A DNA stretch of 64,000 bases from VXNE01 sp965217825 (GTDB lineage Bacteria; Pseudomonadota; Gammaproteobacteria; Pseudomonadales; Azotimanducaceae), in NCBI GenBank assembly GCA_965217825.1, contig OZ244571.1:2480001-2544000 (forward strand), written 5' to 3'. The translations under genes and the position numbers were made by a program. Positions within the stretch are counted from its first letter, which is position 1, and each line of letters starts with the position of its first letter. Positions 7,901 to 16,908 of the stretch are shown one piece after another. The notes under the pieces were generated by a model. That model did no database searches, was not told where the DNA came from, and saw only the letters and a program-made list of their open reading frames with translations.

Positions 7901-10753
7901 TTACCGGTTCATCCTGTACTCAAACCCGATCGACCGCGGCGGGTGGAAGCCGTGGTAGCCGCTGTCACCGAGTGAATAGGGCGCGATCTCATCCATGACG
8001 TTGTTGACATAGATGCCGACCTCGTAGTCGTCGCGGGCAAACATGAGCTTCGCGTTCAGGAACCCGTAGGTTGGCGTCTGCCGCTCGTTGTTTTCGGTCC
8101 TGAACACCTTCTTGCCCCGGTAGTAGTAATCGCCGCGCAAGCTGGCATCGTAGCCAGCGAGCTGGAAGTCATACTGCAGCGAGGCGAAATAGGCCAATAC
8201 CGGTGTCAGGCGAATGCGGTTGCCGGGCTTGATGTTGATCGCTACGCCCGCTCCCGCTATGGTCCCGCCCGCCTCCTGCGCCAGGGTTTCCGCATCGGGG
8301 ATCCACGCGCCGCCAGCCCGCAGGCTCAACGCATCGGTCAACTGTCCCCGAACCTCTAACTCGAAGCCGCGGGACTTGGCCTCGCCGATGTTGTCGCTGA
8401 CGCTTGTGGGATAGGGGGGGGCTCCCCCGACCGGGGAAGCGGGATCCACCAGTTCGCGGAACACGAATGACGTGGTCACCACCGCGTTCTGGATGTCCAT
8501 CTGGTAGGCGGCCAGGGTGAAGTCGAGCCGACCGTCCAGGACCGTCGCCTTGACTCCCAGCTCCAGGGACGTCACATCGTCGCCTTCGAACGTCAGCAGG
8601 TCCAGGGCGGCGTTAAGGTTCTCCTGGGCGCCGGGAACTCCCCGCGCGGCGAGTTCCTCGTACTCGACCAGCCGCGACACGAGCCGCGTGTTCACGCCTC
8701 CGGCGCGGAACGCGTTCGCCAACATGGCGTAGACCATCGTGGTGTCGTTGGGCCGCCATGTAAGGGTTACCTTCGGCGCCGCCTTCTCCTGGGTCTGGGT
8801 CTCGGCGCGTTGCGTCGTCTCGCTGAACGGCGACCACCCGCCGCTGGGGCCGGCAAAGGTAGAGAACTCGCTCCTGGCGAAGCGGGCGCCGGCCAGGATC
8901 TCCAACTGATCGCTTATCGCATAGCTCACCTCGCCGAAGATGGCGGACTCTTCCCGCTGGTGATAGGAGGCGGCGCCCGGCCGGCCAGCGCTGGTTGTTT
9001 GCAAGAGCCGGTGCATTGTCCGTATCTGGTCGAGCGTCAACGCGGGGTTGTAGGTAATGCCCGCGGACCGGCTATTTTGGCAGGTGATATCCGGGTAGGC
9101 GGCGCCACCGAAGATGGACCTGTTCTGGTGCCCCACCGCGCCGCAATAACTCCAGGAGCGCGGATCGTCCCCGTCCTCGTTTGTCTCGAGATAGGCGCCG
9201 ACGGCCCACTGCAGCCGGTTTTCCGGCTGGTTGGAAACCAGGCGCACCTCGTGGGTGACGCGGTCGTAGAGATTCAGGCCAGCCCTGCTGCTGCTGCGGC
9301 CCCAGAAGACGCCGGAATCGCAATCGAATTCCGGTATCGCTTCTTTGCATACTTCAATCAACCGCCAGTGCCAATCCGTGTAACCGTACCAATCGCACTT
9401 GATCCTCTGATCGAGCGACAACGGGCCCGACGTGCACTCTGCGAACCTCGAGGAGCGACCACCTTCACCGGTCCGTATCAGCTTGTGATTCGCGGGCTGG
9501 GAAAGCCACGCATGAAATTTGTCCTCCGGAAGCCTGTCGGGGGTAAGGGTGCCGAATCGGCCGCCGACCCTCTGCTCCTCCGAGTGGGCGATGTGGTGCT
9601 CGTAGATCCCCGAGGACCACGTCAGGTCCGCGAAATCGAGCTCCCATTCGATGCTGAGGTTGTTGATCCACGTCTTCGACCACCCGCCGTCGTTCCATTG
9701 CGGCGAGGCCATGTGCGTCACGTAGACATGCTCCGGGCCCGCCTTGAATCTCGCGGTCTCTCCGTCCAACGCGCCGTTCTGGCCCCTTTCGCAATTCGTT
9801 TCCGGGTCGATCCAGTCGGCACCCGCAGCCAGGCCTGCCGTTACGGGAAAGCGCGGTATCTGGGCGACAAAATCGCCGGGGGCGAGATTGCCTTCAGCGG
9901 GGCGGCCGTCCACGTAGCAGTGATGGGCGGTCCCGGGAGCGCCGTGCATGGAGTCGACGAAGTGGTGCATGAAATTGACCGTGACCCGATCATTCGCGTA
10001 CCAGGCGAGTTGGGCCCGAAATCCGATCTCGTCGCGGAAATTGACATCTGGAATGATGCGGGGTCCGTACTTGTCGAGGATGCCGGGCTTGTTCCGCGAG
10101 TAGGGGGTGACGCGCGCCGCGATCCGATCCCCGAGGGGAATGTTGACCATGGCGTCGATGCGGTGCCCCGTGTCATCGGAATGTGACGGGTTCTCGATCC
10201 TCGTGGAAAGGGCCCAGTCGAACCCTTCCGTACTCGGCTTCTTGGTGATGTAACGGACCGCCGCCGCCATGCTGCCTTGACCGTAGAGCGTGCCCTGCGG
10301 TCCCTTGAGCACCTCAATTCGCTCCAGGTCGAAAACCGGAAGCTGCGGCGACCGGGAGCCCAGGCCCTGTACAGGCGTGTTGTCCACGTACATCGACACC
10401 GGCCCCGTCGGGGACCTGAACTGGGCGATCCCGCGCGCGTTGACGTAGTGGTAGGTCGGCGCGGCCTGACCGTAGTTCAATCCGGGGACCGACAGGAACA
10501 GGTCCGTGATATCCTCGACGCCCCGCTGCTCAATCTCGATGTCCGTCAGCGCGGTGATGGTCAACGGCGTGTCCATCAACTGCGTGTCGCGGTACGTCGC
10601 GGTGACGATGATCTCCTCAACCAGAGGATCGTCGTCGGCTTCTTCTCCCTCGTCTGCGTCGGACTGGGCCGCCGCAGGCAAGCAGAACGTCATGCCGATC
10701 GCGGCCAATGCCGCAATGCCGAGCTGTCGCCAGCTCATGGAATAGATAGTCAT
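7901..10753 (-). CDS. TonB-dependent outer-membrane receptor, tandem copy 2
   Basis: Protein of 950 aa when started at ATG 10753 (MTIYSMSWRQ), which has GAGGGAAA upstream and matches the start of copy 1; an in-frame upstream ATG at 10807 would add an 18-residue non-signal extension. It has a signal peptide to about residue 30, an acidic linker, TonB box VEEIIVTATYR, a plug and a beta-barrel, as in copy 1. A stretch of 316 nt (8244-8559) is identical to copy 1 (4934-5249), while the plug-encoding 5' third and the 3' end show scattered differences. Both copies look intact, so both may be functional with slightly different ligand preference or dosage. The ligand is unknown. Confidence 0.95.
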   Translation of the reverse strand: MTIYSMSWRQLGIAALAAIGMTFCLPAAAQSDADEGEEADDDPLVEEIIVTATYRDTQLMDTPLTITALTDIEIEQRGVEDITDLFLSVPGLNYGQAAPTYHYVNARGIAQFRSPTGPVSMYVDNTPVQGLGSRSPQLPVFDLERIEVLKGPQGTLYGQGSMAAAVRYITKKPSTEGFDWALSTRIENPSHSDDTGHRIDAMVNIPLGDRIAARVTPYSRNKPGILDKYGPRIIPDVNFRDEIGFRAQLAWYANDRVTVNFMHHFVDSMHGAPGTAHHCYVDGRPAEGNLAPGDFVAQIPRFPVTAGLAAGADWIDPETNCERGQNGALDGETARFKAGPEHVYVTHMASPQWNDGGWSKTWINNLSIEWELDFADLTWSSGIYEHHIAHSEEQRVGGRFGTLTPDRLPEDKFHAWLSQPANHKLIRTGEGGRSSRFAECTSGPLSLDQRIKCDWYGYTDWHWRLIEVCKEAIPEFDCDSGVFWGRSSSRAGLNLYDRVTHEVRLVSNQPENRLQWAVGAYLETNEDGDDPRSWSYCGAVGHQNRSIFGGAAYPDITCQNSRSAGITYNPALTLDQIRTMHRLLQTTSAGRPGAASYHQREESAIFGEVSYAISDQLEILAGARFARSEFSTFAGPSGGWSPFSETTQRAETQTQEKAAPKVTLTWRPNDTTMVYAMLANAFRAGGVNTRLVSRLVEYEELAARGVPGAQENLNAALDLLTFEGDDVTSLELGVKATVLDGRLDFTLAAYQMDIQNAVVTTSFVFRELVDPASPVGGAPPYPTSVSDNIGEAKSRGFELEVRGQLTDALSLRAGGAWIPDAETLAQEAGGTIAGAGVAINIKPGNRIRLTPVLAYFASLQYDFQLAGYDASLRGDYYYRGKKVFRTENNERQTPTYGFLNAKLMFARDDYEVGIYVNNVMDEIAPYSLGDSGYHGFHPPRSIGFEYRMNR

Positions 10754-10945
10754 AAGTTTCCCTCTTGTCTCGTTGTAAGAACGAAACCAGCGATGTTGCG
10801 TCGCCAAGGGCGCGGTTGTTACACCACTCGCCGACCGGCGATGCCGCGCCGACGGTGTCCTCTCACGTAACTACCCTGTCGTACACTAAAGATGCGATGT
10901 TGTCAAGTTCGCTGTTGGCAACAGTTCGCTGTTGGCAACCGCCAA
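10754..10945 (-). promoter_or_regulatory. Leader region of TonB receptor copy 2
   Basis: Counterpart of the leader of copy 1. The block at 10812-10874 is shared, and the ribosome-binding site GAGGGAAA lies just before the ATG at 10753. Upstream of the block a short direct repeat occurs (CAGTTCGCTGTTGGCAAC, around 10905-10940) that is absent from copy 1. The exact promoter is not identifiable by eye. Confidence 0.35.
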
Positions 10946-11215
10946 CGCCGCGAAATCGCCATTGACGACTAGTGTTGAAAGGGCGTGTGAGCGTGATCGA
11001 AATTGGCATTCAGCCTTCAACAACGCCTGGGTCACCGAGCATCGGCAGTTCGGACCAAAGATACGCTGGCGGCCCACCATCTGATCGGAGCAAAATGCCC
11101 CCACTCCAATTGAGCGCTTTCTTCATGAACCATGATGGACGCGGGTTGACATGGTCCTGGGTGTTCCTGGCAAGTCTCGTCGTGTGGGTGACGTCAGGAA
11201 TCGCTCTGGAGTACC
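10946..11215. repeat. Dispersed repeat block, copy B
   Basis: First part (10946-11095) matches copy A. From 11016 to about 11215 it matches copy C (12095-12290), including an ATG at 11125 that opens a hydrophobic signal-peptide-like stretch (TWSWVFLASLVVWV) terminated by a stop at 11244. This therefore looks like a duplicated and truncated copy of the 5' end of the TPR gene at 12.2 kb, joined to the receptor upstream region. No intact gene is present here. Confidence 0.75.
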
Positions 11216-11308
11216 TGATGTGCGAGATCGCTGCCTCCACTTAGGACGGGTGTGTGTCCCGGCCGGAAGGAGAAGATACGGTTGTCTCGTCGCGTGGCGT
11301 CGAGTCCA

Positions 11309-11680
11309 TCAACGCGCCGTCGGGTGCGGAAAGACGGCGTCCAAGCGCCCCCGCATCTCGCCGCGGAACTCGGACAGTTCGCGGGCGAGGCTCTGGTGGT
11401 CCTGGGCCAAGGCGTCGACTTTGGCATCCAACGAACCGAACCGGGCATCGACGGTCGCCGCAAACTTGTCGAATTTGGCGTCGACCTCCGCCTCGAACCT
11501 GCCGAATCGCCGGTCAACCTCACCAAATCGCTCATCCACCCGCTTGAACTGCTCGTCCACCCGCCTGAACTGCTCGTCCACCCGGTCGAACCGCTTGTCG
11601 AACACGCGCCAAAGAAACGTGCCCATTGCCAATACGACGGTGACGGTCGTGGCGCTGGGGATGATGACTTCCGGCCCCAT
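11309..11680 (-). CDS. Small membrane-anchored coiled-coil protein with heptad repeats
   Basis: Protein of 123 aa from ATG 11680 with AGGGAGAAG upstream. Residues 3-25 form one hydrophobic segment (IPSATTVTVVLAMGTFLWRVF). Most of the remainder is a regular coiled coil built of 7-residue units of the type VDEQFRR / VDERFGE, visible in DNA as a near-perfect 21-nt tandem repeat around 11536-11600. I do not recognise a named family. Architecture (one N-terminal TM plus hydrophilic coiled coil) resembles small proteins near phage or toxin loci and general DUF1640-like proteins, but no function can be assigned. A similar design with a different sequence is at 57358-57858. Confidence 0.6.
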   Translation of the reverse strand: MGPEVIIPSATTVTVVLAMGTFLWRVFDKRFDRVDEQFRRVDEQFKRVDERFGEVDRRFGRFEAEVDAKFDKFAATVDARFGSLDAKVDALAQDHQSLARELSEFRGEMRGRLDAVFPHPTAR

Positions 11681-12094
11681 GGATTGCTTCTCCCTACGTT
11701 GATCATGCGCGAATCCCCTTAAGACCGTCCGGAATCCGCTACGACAACCAACTCCCACGACAGGGTGGTTCGAAGTGCCCGTAGCATACACTCTTGTTTC
11801 ATGGTCCGGGGTTTCACGGTCCGGGCCAGGCAACCGAAGTCGAACGCCCGTTTGTCGGCCGATCAGCATGTCGCGACCGTCAAGTATCCGCGTTGGAACG
11901 GGGCGTTGGTAGTGGAAAGCTGCCATCCATGCTGTGCGAGATCACTGTACCCGTCCAGGGCTGCAGAGAACGGACGGGGATATCCAGGTGGACGCTTGCA
12001 GTTCCAACTTCCTCATCCAGGATGGCATCGGCAAGTTCGATGGATTCCACGCCGAGATCCTGAAGGAGACGATCCAATGGGATGGCCACATCAT
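11681..12094. other. Intergenic stretch without a supported gene
   Basis: This stretch between the coiled-coil gene and repeat copy C holds only short overlapping frames with poor protein character. One minus-strand frame shows a weak acyl-carrier-protein-like string (LGVESIELADAIL) but breaks soon after. I see no promoter, RNA or terminator I can defend. Confidence 0.4.
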
Positions 12095-12290
12095 CAACAA
12101 TGCCTGGGTCACCGAGCATCGGCAGCTCAGACTACAGATTCGCTGGCGGCCCACCATCTGATCGGAGCAAAATGCCCTCACTCCAATTGAGCGCTTTCTT
12201 CATGAACCATGATGGACGCGGGTTGACATGGTCCTCGGTGTTCCTGGCAAGTCTCGTCGTGTGGGTGCCGTCGGGAATTGCTCTGACGCC
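12095..12290. repeat. Dispersed repeat block, copy C
   Basis: Matches copy B from CAACAATGCCTGGGTCACCG to GGGAATTGCTCTG with a handful of differences, and matches copy A over its first 75 nt. It contains ATG 12202 opening a signal-peptide-like stretch and ATG 12228 in the frame of the TPR protein. The repeat ends inside the 5' end of that gene. Confidence 0.8.
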
Positions 12291-13658
12291 TGTAATGGCA
12301 GGAGCGATGTGGTCGACGCGCCCGTGGTCGCTGGCGTCGACTCCCCGGACGAGGATCTTGCGCAGTTCTTGAACGGGATGATCCAGGACGCCCGCTCGTT
12401 GCCGACCTCGGGCCTGATGCGGGGTCGCCTGGCCATGGCGTACGAGAACAATCTATTCCCGGACGAAGCGCTGATCAGCTACGCGCAGGCTGCGGCCCTC
12501 GACCCGGAAGACTTCCGCTGGCCGTACTTCAGCGCGCAGCTCAAAGGGAGACATGGGCTGTATCAGGTAGCCCTCGATGACCTCGAGCGCGCGATCGAGA
12601 TCGATGCCGACTACGCGCCGGCCTGGCTCTGGCGGGGGACCTGGCTGCTGGATCTGGATCGCCCCGGCGAAGCCATGACGGCTTTTGAGCGTGCCCACGC
12701 CCTGGGGGCGGACAAGGAGGCGAGCTTTGGACGGGCCCGTGTGCTGATCGCGCAAGAGAAACACGCCGATGCCGTGACCCTGCTCGAACCCTTGGCGCGG
12801 GACTACCGCCATCCGTATATCTATCGCACGCTGGGATTCGCATTGAGGGCCCTCGGCCGGATGGAAGAGGCACGCACGGCCGTGGCACTGGGTCGAGCGG
12901 CAGACCCGCTTTCTTGGAGGGATCCGCGCGCCGCCGAAAAGGCGGCTTTCGTTCGGGGAATTGGCCGTTTCTCGTTTGCCCAGAACCTGCTTGGCGCGGG
13001 CAAGGTCGATGAGGCGCTGGAGATACTGGAAACGTTGCGCGGCGAGCAGCCCGACGAGACGTGCGGGGCAACAGGCCAACATGCGACGCGTACCTGCGAA
13101 ATTCTGAATACTCTGACCCTTGCGTACGTGCGGGCGGGCCGCGAAGATGAGGCATTCGCCCTCGTGCAACGAGGTCTGTCGATCAATCCCGATTTCTTTC
13201 CCTTTCACCTCAACATCGCGGACCGTTACCGTCATCGTCGCGAACTCGATAACGCGCTCCACCACATCGAACGCGCCATCGCTTTGAATCCCTCGCTCGG
13301 TTACGGCTACGAGCAGCGCGGGCGATTGTTGATCGGTCTGGGTCGATACGACGAGGCAATGACTGCCCTCGAGATGGCGCTACGACTCGCGCCGGAACGC
13401 CCGGCGACGCTGTTGTATCTGGGCATGGTCGAAGGGGAACTCGAGCGCTGGCCGCAAGCGATCGAGCACTTGAGGCGCGCAATTCGACTGGACCCGGGAT
13501 TCGCGGTGGGACACGCTTACCTAGCCCGTAGCCTCGGTGAAACCGGCCGAATCGACGAGGCCTGGCAAGCGTTCCGGATGGCAGAAGAGGGCCGCGCTCC
13601 AGCCTATGAACTTGAGGCAACCGAGCGGCGACTGAAGGAACTGGAGTCTGCGCTCTAA
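12228..13658 (+). CDS. Tetratricopeptide repeat protein, partner of the CRTAC1-like lipoprotein
   Basis: Protein of 476 aa from ATG 12228. About nine TPR units occupy residues 70-470, e.g. PDEALISYAQAAALDPEDF, YQVALDDLERAIEIDADYA, YDEAMTALEMALRLAPER. Such proteins scaffold protein-protein contacts. The stop overlaps the start of the next gene (TAATG), so the two are translationally coupled, and the pair is probably a functional unit in the cell envelope. The first 30 residues from ATG 12228 do not look like a signal peptide. An export-like segment (VFLASLVVWV) starts at ATG 12202 in another frame, which suggests either a frameshift near 12285 or that the chosen start is wrong. Confidence 0.85.
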   Translation: MVLGVPGKSRRVGAVGNCSDACNGRSDVVDAPVVAGVDSPDEDLAQFLNGMIQDARSLPTSGLMRGRLAMAYENNLFPDEALISYAQAAALDPEDFRWPYFSAQLKGRHGLYQVALDDLERAIEIDADYAPAWLWRGTWLLDLDRPGEAMTAFERAHALGADKEASFGRARVLIAQEKHADAVTLLEPLARDYRHPYIYRTLGFALRALGRMEEARTAVALGRAADPLSWRDPRAAEKAAFVRGIGRFSFAQNLLGAGKVDEALEILETLRGEQPDETCGATGQHATRTCEILNTLTLAYVRAGREDEAFALVQRGLSINPDFFPFHLNIADRYRHRRELDNALHHIERAIALNPSLGYGYEQRGRLLIGLGRYDEAMTALEMALRLAPERPATLLYLGMVEGELERWPQAIEHLRRAIRLDPGFAVGHAYLARSLGETGRIDEAWQAFRMAEEGRAPAYELEATERRLKELESAL

Positions 13659-15331
13659 TGCGAGCGAACTCCCAAGTCCTCGCAGCCGTCACTGGGGTGG
13701 CCCTCTTGATGTCAGTGATGTCAGCGTGCTCGCCATCCGGGGGGCAAGACGGCCCATGGTTTAGCGAGGAGGCCCGCCAGCGTGGTCTCGACTTCCAGCA
13801 CCAATCGGGCTACGCGGGCCGACCGCTGCTGCCGGAAATCCTCGCCGGGGGCGCGGCGCTGGCCGACCTGGATGGTGATGGCGACCTGGACGCATACCTG
13901 GTTCAGAGCGGTCGAATCGGGTCGGAAAACGCTACTGCGGCCAACCGGCTTTATCTAAACCGCGGCGACGGGCACTTCGATGAAGCGCCGGCGGCAGCCG
14001 GCGCTGATGATCGGGGCTATGGCATGGGCGCCACCGCCGGCGACTACGACAACGACGGCGATGTGGACCTGTACGTCACCAACTACGGGCCAAACGTGCT
14101 GTTTCGGAACGACGGCGCCGGACGATTCGACGACGTGTCACGTGCAGCCGGCGTCGACGACGACGGCTGGGGCACCGCGGCCGCGTTCCTGGATCTGGAT
14201 GCGGACGGTGATCTGGATCTGTTCGTCGTCAACTACATGAACTGGACGCCCGAAACCGAGCGGGACTGCTATGTGCGCGGCGCGATCACCTATTGCGGAC
14301 CCGGGCAATACACGCTCCCGGCCATGGATCGGCTGTACCGGAACAACGGCGACGGGACCTTCACGGACATCACCTTCGATGCCGGCGTCAACGTCTCCTT
14401 CGGCAACGGTCTGGGCGTCGTGGGCACGGACTTCAATCGCGACGGACTCACGGACGTGTTCGTCGCCAACGATATGCTGGTCAACCAGCTGTGGTTGAAC
14501 CGCGGGGATCTGCGCTTCGAGGACGAATCGCTACTGTGGGGTTGCGCCGTGGACGAGCACGGCATTGAAAAAGCCGGAATGGGAGTCGCCGCGGCGGACT
14601 TCGACAACGATGACGATACCGATCTGTTGGTAGTGAACATGGAGCAGCAGACCGATTCTTTCTTCCGCAACGAGGGCAGCTACTTCGTCGACGCAACCCG
14701 CGTGGTGGGGCTCGGCGCTTCGAGCCTGCGCCATACGCGCTTCGGCGTGGTCCTGGCCGATTTCGACAACGACGGCCGCCTGGATCTCTACGAGGCGAAC
14801 GGTCGAATCGAGTCGTCGGACCCCTCGGTTACGCAAGACTTCGCGGAGCCCAACACGCTGTATCGCGGCACCGTGGGGACCACCTCGTTCCGATTTGAGC
14901 AAGTCACGCCCGAGGGTGGTGTCACCCCGCCGCTCCTGCACACCAGCCGGGGCCTCGCCGTCGGCGACGTGGATGACGACGGCGGCGTCGACCTGTTGGT
15001 CATGAATCGCGACGCCGCACCCTATCTGCTAATGAACCGCGTCGCCCGAGGCAATTGGGTGCGATTCGAGGTGCGCACAGCCACTGGACGCGACGCCCAC
15101 GCGGCGAGCGTTTCGGCAACCGTCGGAGCCACTCGACAGCGCCGCGATGTACAGCCGGGCGCGAGCTACCTGGCGTCGAGCGACCCGCGTGTGCACTTCG
15201 GTCTCGGCCAGGAGACTCGGGTCAGCAACGTCATCGTTACCTGGCCGGGTGGCGAGACGGAAGCCTTCGGGGGTTTCGAAGCGGGAGCCACCTATCGCCT
15301 TGCTCAGGGTCTTGGCAGCCAGGTGAAATAA
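13658..15331 (+). CDS. CRTAC1-like FG-GAP/ASPIC-UnbV lipoprotein
   Basis: Protein of 557 aa. An N-terminal leader ends in a lipobox-like SVMSAC (Cys at about 24), suggesting an outer-membrane lipoprotein. Repeated propeller blades with Asp-rich Ca-binding loops follow (ADLDGDGDLDAYLV, GDYDNDGDVDLYVTN, LDLDADGDLDLFVVN, ADFDNDGRLDLYEAN), then a C-terminal ASPIC/UnbV module (VIVTWPGGETEAF). It starts on the last base of the TPR gene stop codon. Homologous pairs are common in marine and soil bacteria that encode many TonB receptors; binding of extracellular polymers or adhesion is suggested but unproven. No long terminator is visible before the convergent MFS gene. Confidence 0.9.
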   Translation: MRANSQVLAAVTGVALLMSVMSACSPSGGQDGPWFSEEARQRGLDFQHQSGYAGRPLLPEILAGGAALADLDGDGDLDAYLVQSGRIGSENATAANRLYLNRGDGHFDEAPAAAGADDRGYGMGATAGDYDNDGDVDLYVTNYGPNVLFRNDGAGRFDDVSRAAGVDDDGWGTAAAFLDLDADGDLDLFVVNYMNWTPETERDCYVRGAITYCGPGQYTLPAMDRLYRNNGDGTFTDITFDAGVNVSFGNGLGVVGTDFNRDGLTDVFVANDMLVNQLWLNRGDLRFEDESLLWGCAVDEHGIEKAGMGVAAADFDNDDDTDLLVVNMEQQTDSFFRNEGSYFVDATRVVGLGASSLRHTRFGVVLADFDNDGRLDLYEANGRIESSDPSVTQDFAEPNTLYRGTVGTTSFRFEQVTPEGGVTPPLLHTSRGLAVGDVDDDGGVDLLVMNRDAAPYLLMNRVARGNWVRFEVRTATGRDAHAASVSATVGATRQRRDVQPGASYLASSDPRVHFGLGQETRVSNVIVTWPGGETEAFGGFEAGATYRLAQGLGSQVK

Positions 15332-15419
15332 CAGCAGAATCAGAATCGCCGCAACGTCTTGGCGCATGCATCGTTCCCTCGAAAAAGCCTTTCGGAGCCC
15401 AGTTTATCGTAGGCCAGGG

Positions 15420-16625
15420 CTATCGATTCCTGTGCGTTTCGGGGGCGATGACAGCGAACAGCGCGGTTGTGAGCAGGAGTGCGGCGGCCGCAGTCCAGAG
15501 GGGCGCGTCGAGGCCCTGTGCATCCCCTAGCCAGCCGAGCAGGATCGGTCCCACGACGTAGCCCATGTCGCTGATTGTCCGGTAGGAACTCATCGCCGAC
15601 GCGTTCAACCCGGGCGGCGCCGAGTCGGCGGCGTAGGCGGCGGGCGCGGCGGCGCTGGCGGCGCTCGCGCCCCCCCATATGGCGCATGCGACGAGAAACC
15701 AGGCGTAGGCGGGTGCCAGGCTGAAGCAGAGCATGGATACGCTGGTGAGCAGAGTGGTGGGGACGATGACCGACTTGCGCCCGTAGCGATCCACGAGAGC
15801 GCCCGCCGGATAGGTGATGGCAAGGCCGATGATGCTGCCGAGCGCCAGGCCGAAGCCGATGTCGCTGGGATCCAGTCCGAGGCGATCCCGTGCGAGGATG
15901 GGAACGATGCTGAACAGGGCGCCGGTTCGCGCCGCGGCGCCGGTCAGGCTGATCAGGCATACGAGCAGAAAGCCGGCATTGCCGGCGAGCGCCCGAATTT
16001 GGCGACGAAACGGCAGAACCGGAACGCTTGGCCCTCGTTCGGCTGCGCCCATGGCGCGCGTCTCGGCGACTCCGAACCAGGCGATGGCAGCGACGATGGC
16101 ACTGGCCACACCGTAGACCAAAAAGGGCGCCTCCAGCCCGAATCGCTCGGCCAGGTAGCCGCCGGGCAGGGGGCCGATGCCGACAGCGAACAGGAACACG
16201 CCCTGGTAGATCGACAGGGTGCGGCCCCGCGTCGAGGCGCGGGTGATGTCCGCGAGTACGATCAGGCCGGCGGTCAGCACGACGCCGGCTCCGGCGCCCG
16301 CGACGAAGCGAGCCAACACCAGTTCCACGTAGTCGGAGGCCATGGCGCACCACAAGTTGCCGAACGCGGACAACGCGCCGCCGATGGCCAGGGCATTGCG
16401 CCTGCCTAGCCGATCGGCAACCTGGCCGGTGGGCACGGCGAGCAGGACCCGGGCCAACCCATAAACGGCAACGGTCGCGCCGATGGCGACCTGGGGCACG
16501 CCGAATGATTGCGCGTACAGGGGAAGTACCGGAATCACCGCGCCGAAGCCAAGCTGATTGACAGCGATCAGGACACACATCCATGCGAGGACGCTGCGTT
16601 CGGACTGGCTTGTTTGCGCGTTCAT
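15420..16625 (-). CDS. Major facilitator superfamily transporter
   Basis: Protein of 401 aa with twelve predicted hydrophobic segments in two six-helix halves. The MFS loop signature between helices 2 and 3 is present (GQVADRLGRRNALAIGG), with a degenerate copy in the second half (GALVDRYGRKSVIV). N-terminal FGAVIPVLPLYAQSFGVPQ is typical of drug:H+ antiporters of the Bcr/tetracycline type. It would be an inner-membrane proton-coupled exporter; the substrate is not predictable. It is transcribed convergently with the CRTAC1-like gene and divergently from the molybdopterin dehydrogenase gene. Confidence 0.9.
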   Translation of the reverse strand: MNAQTSQSERSVLAWMCVLIAVNQLGFGAVIPVLPLYAQSFGVPQVAIGATVAVYGLARVLLAVPTGQVADRLGRRNALAIGGALSAFGNLWCAMASDYVELVLARFVAGAGAGVVLTAGLIVLADITRASTRGRTLSIYQGVFLFAVGIGPLPGGYLAERFGLEAPFLVYGVASAIVAAIAWFGVAETRAMGAAERGPSVPVLPFRRQIRALAGNAGFLLVCLISLTGAAARTGALFSIVPILARDRLGLDPSDIGFGLALGSIIGLAITYPAGALVDRYGRKSVIVPTTLLTSVSMLCFSLAPAYAWFLVACAIWGGASAASAAAPAAYAADSAPPGLNASAMSSYRTISDMGYVVGPILLGWLGDAQGLDAPLWTAAAALLLTTALFAVIAPETHRNR

Positions 16626-16908
16626 GTGGTCGACCGTGCCCTTAATTTGCCGGACTGAGGGCGCTGACGTTCAAGAGGCTTGATGAAGAGCGCCGGGTAG
16701 AGCCACAAAAACCGTCGCCCTGGCGGGCACCGTGTTTTGCCCCCGCCCAAGCCCACCTATCACCCTGTCGATCTTGCCGCTGGCGCGGCAAGTCCGACAG
16801 TTTGCTAGCTTATCCGATGGCGCAGTGTTGCCGACAGAGTCGGGCGCGCCAGTTCCCTGGCGCAATGTGGCATCATTAAACGCTTGCGCAACTGGGAAGT
16901 GAGCAGCT
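16626..16908. other. Divergent intergenic region between MFS and molybdopterin dehydrogenase genes
   Basis: About 280 nt between two divergently transcribed genes, the expected place for both promoters. A short minus-strand frame here (to 16671) is Arg/Ser-rich and shows no family signature. I cannot identify an operator or RNA. Confidence 0.4.

Noticed and set aside
11880..12119. Acyl-carrier-protein-like string (LGVESIELADAIL) on the minus strand
   Set aside because: Only about 25 residues look ACP-like and the frame then degenerates; kept only as a note on the intergenic stretch.
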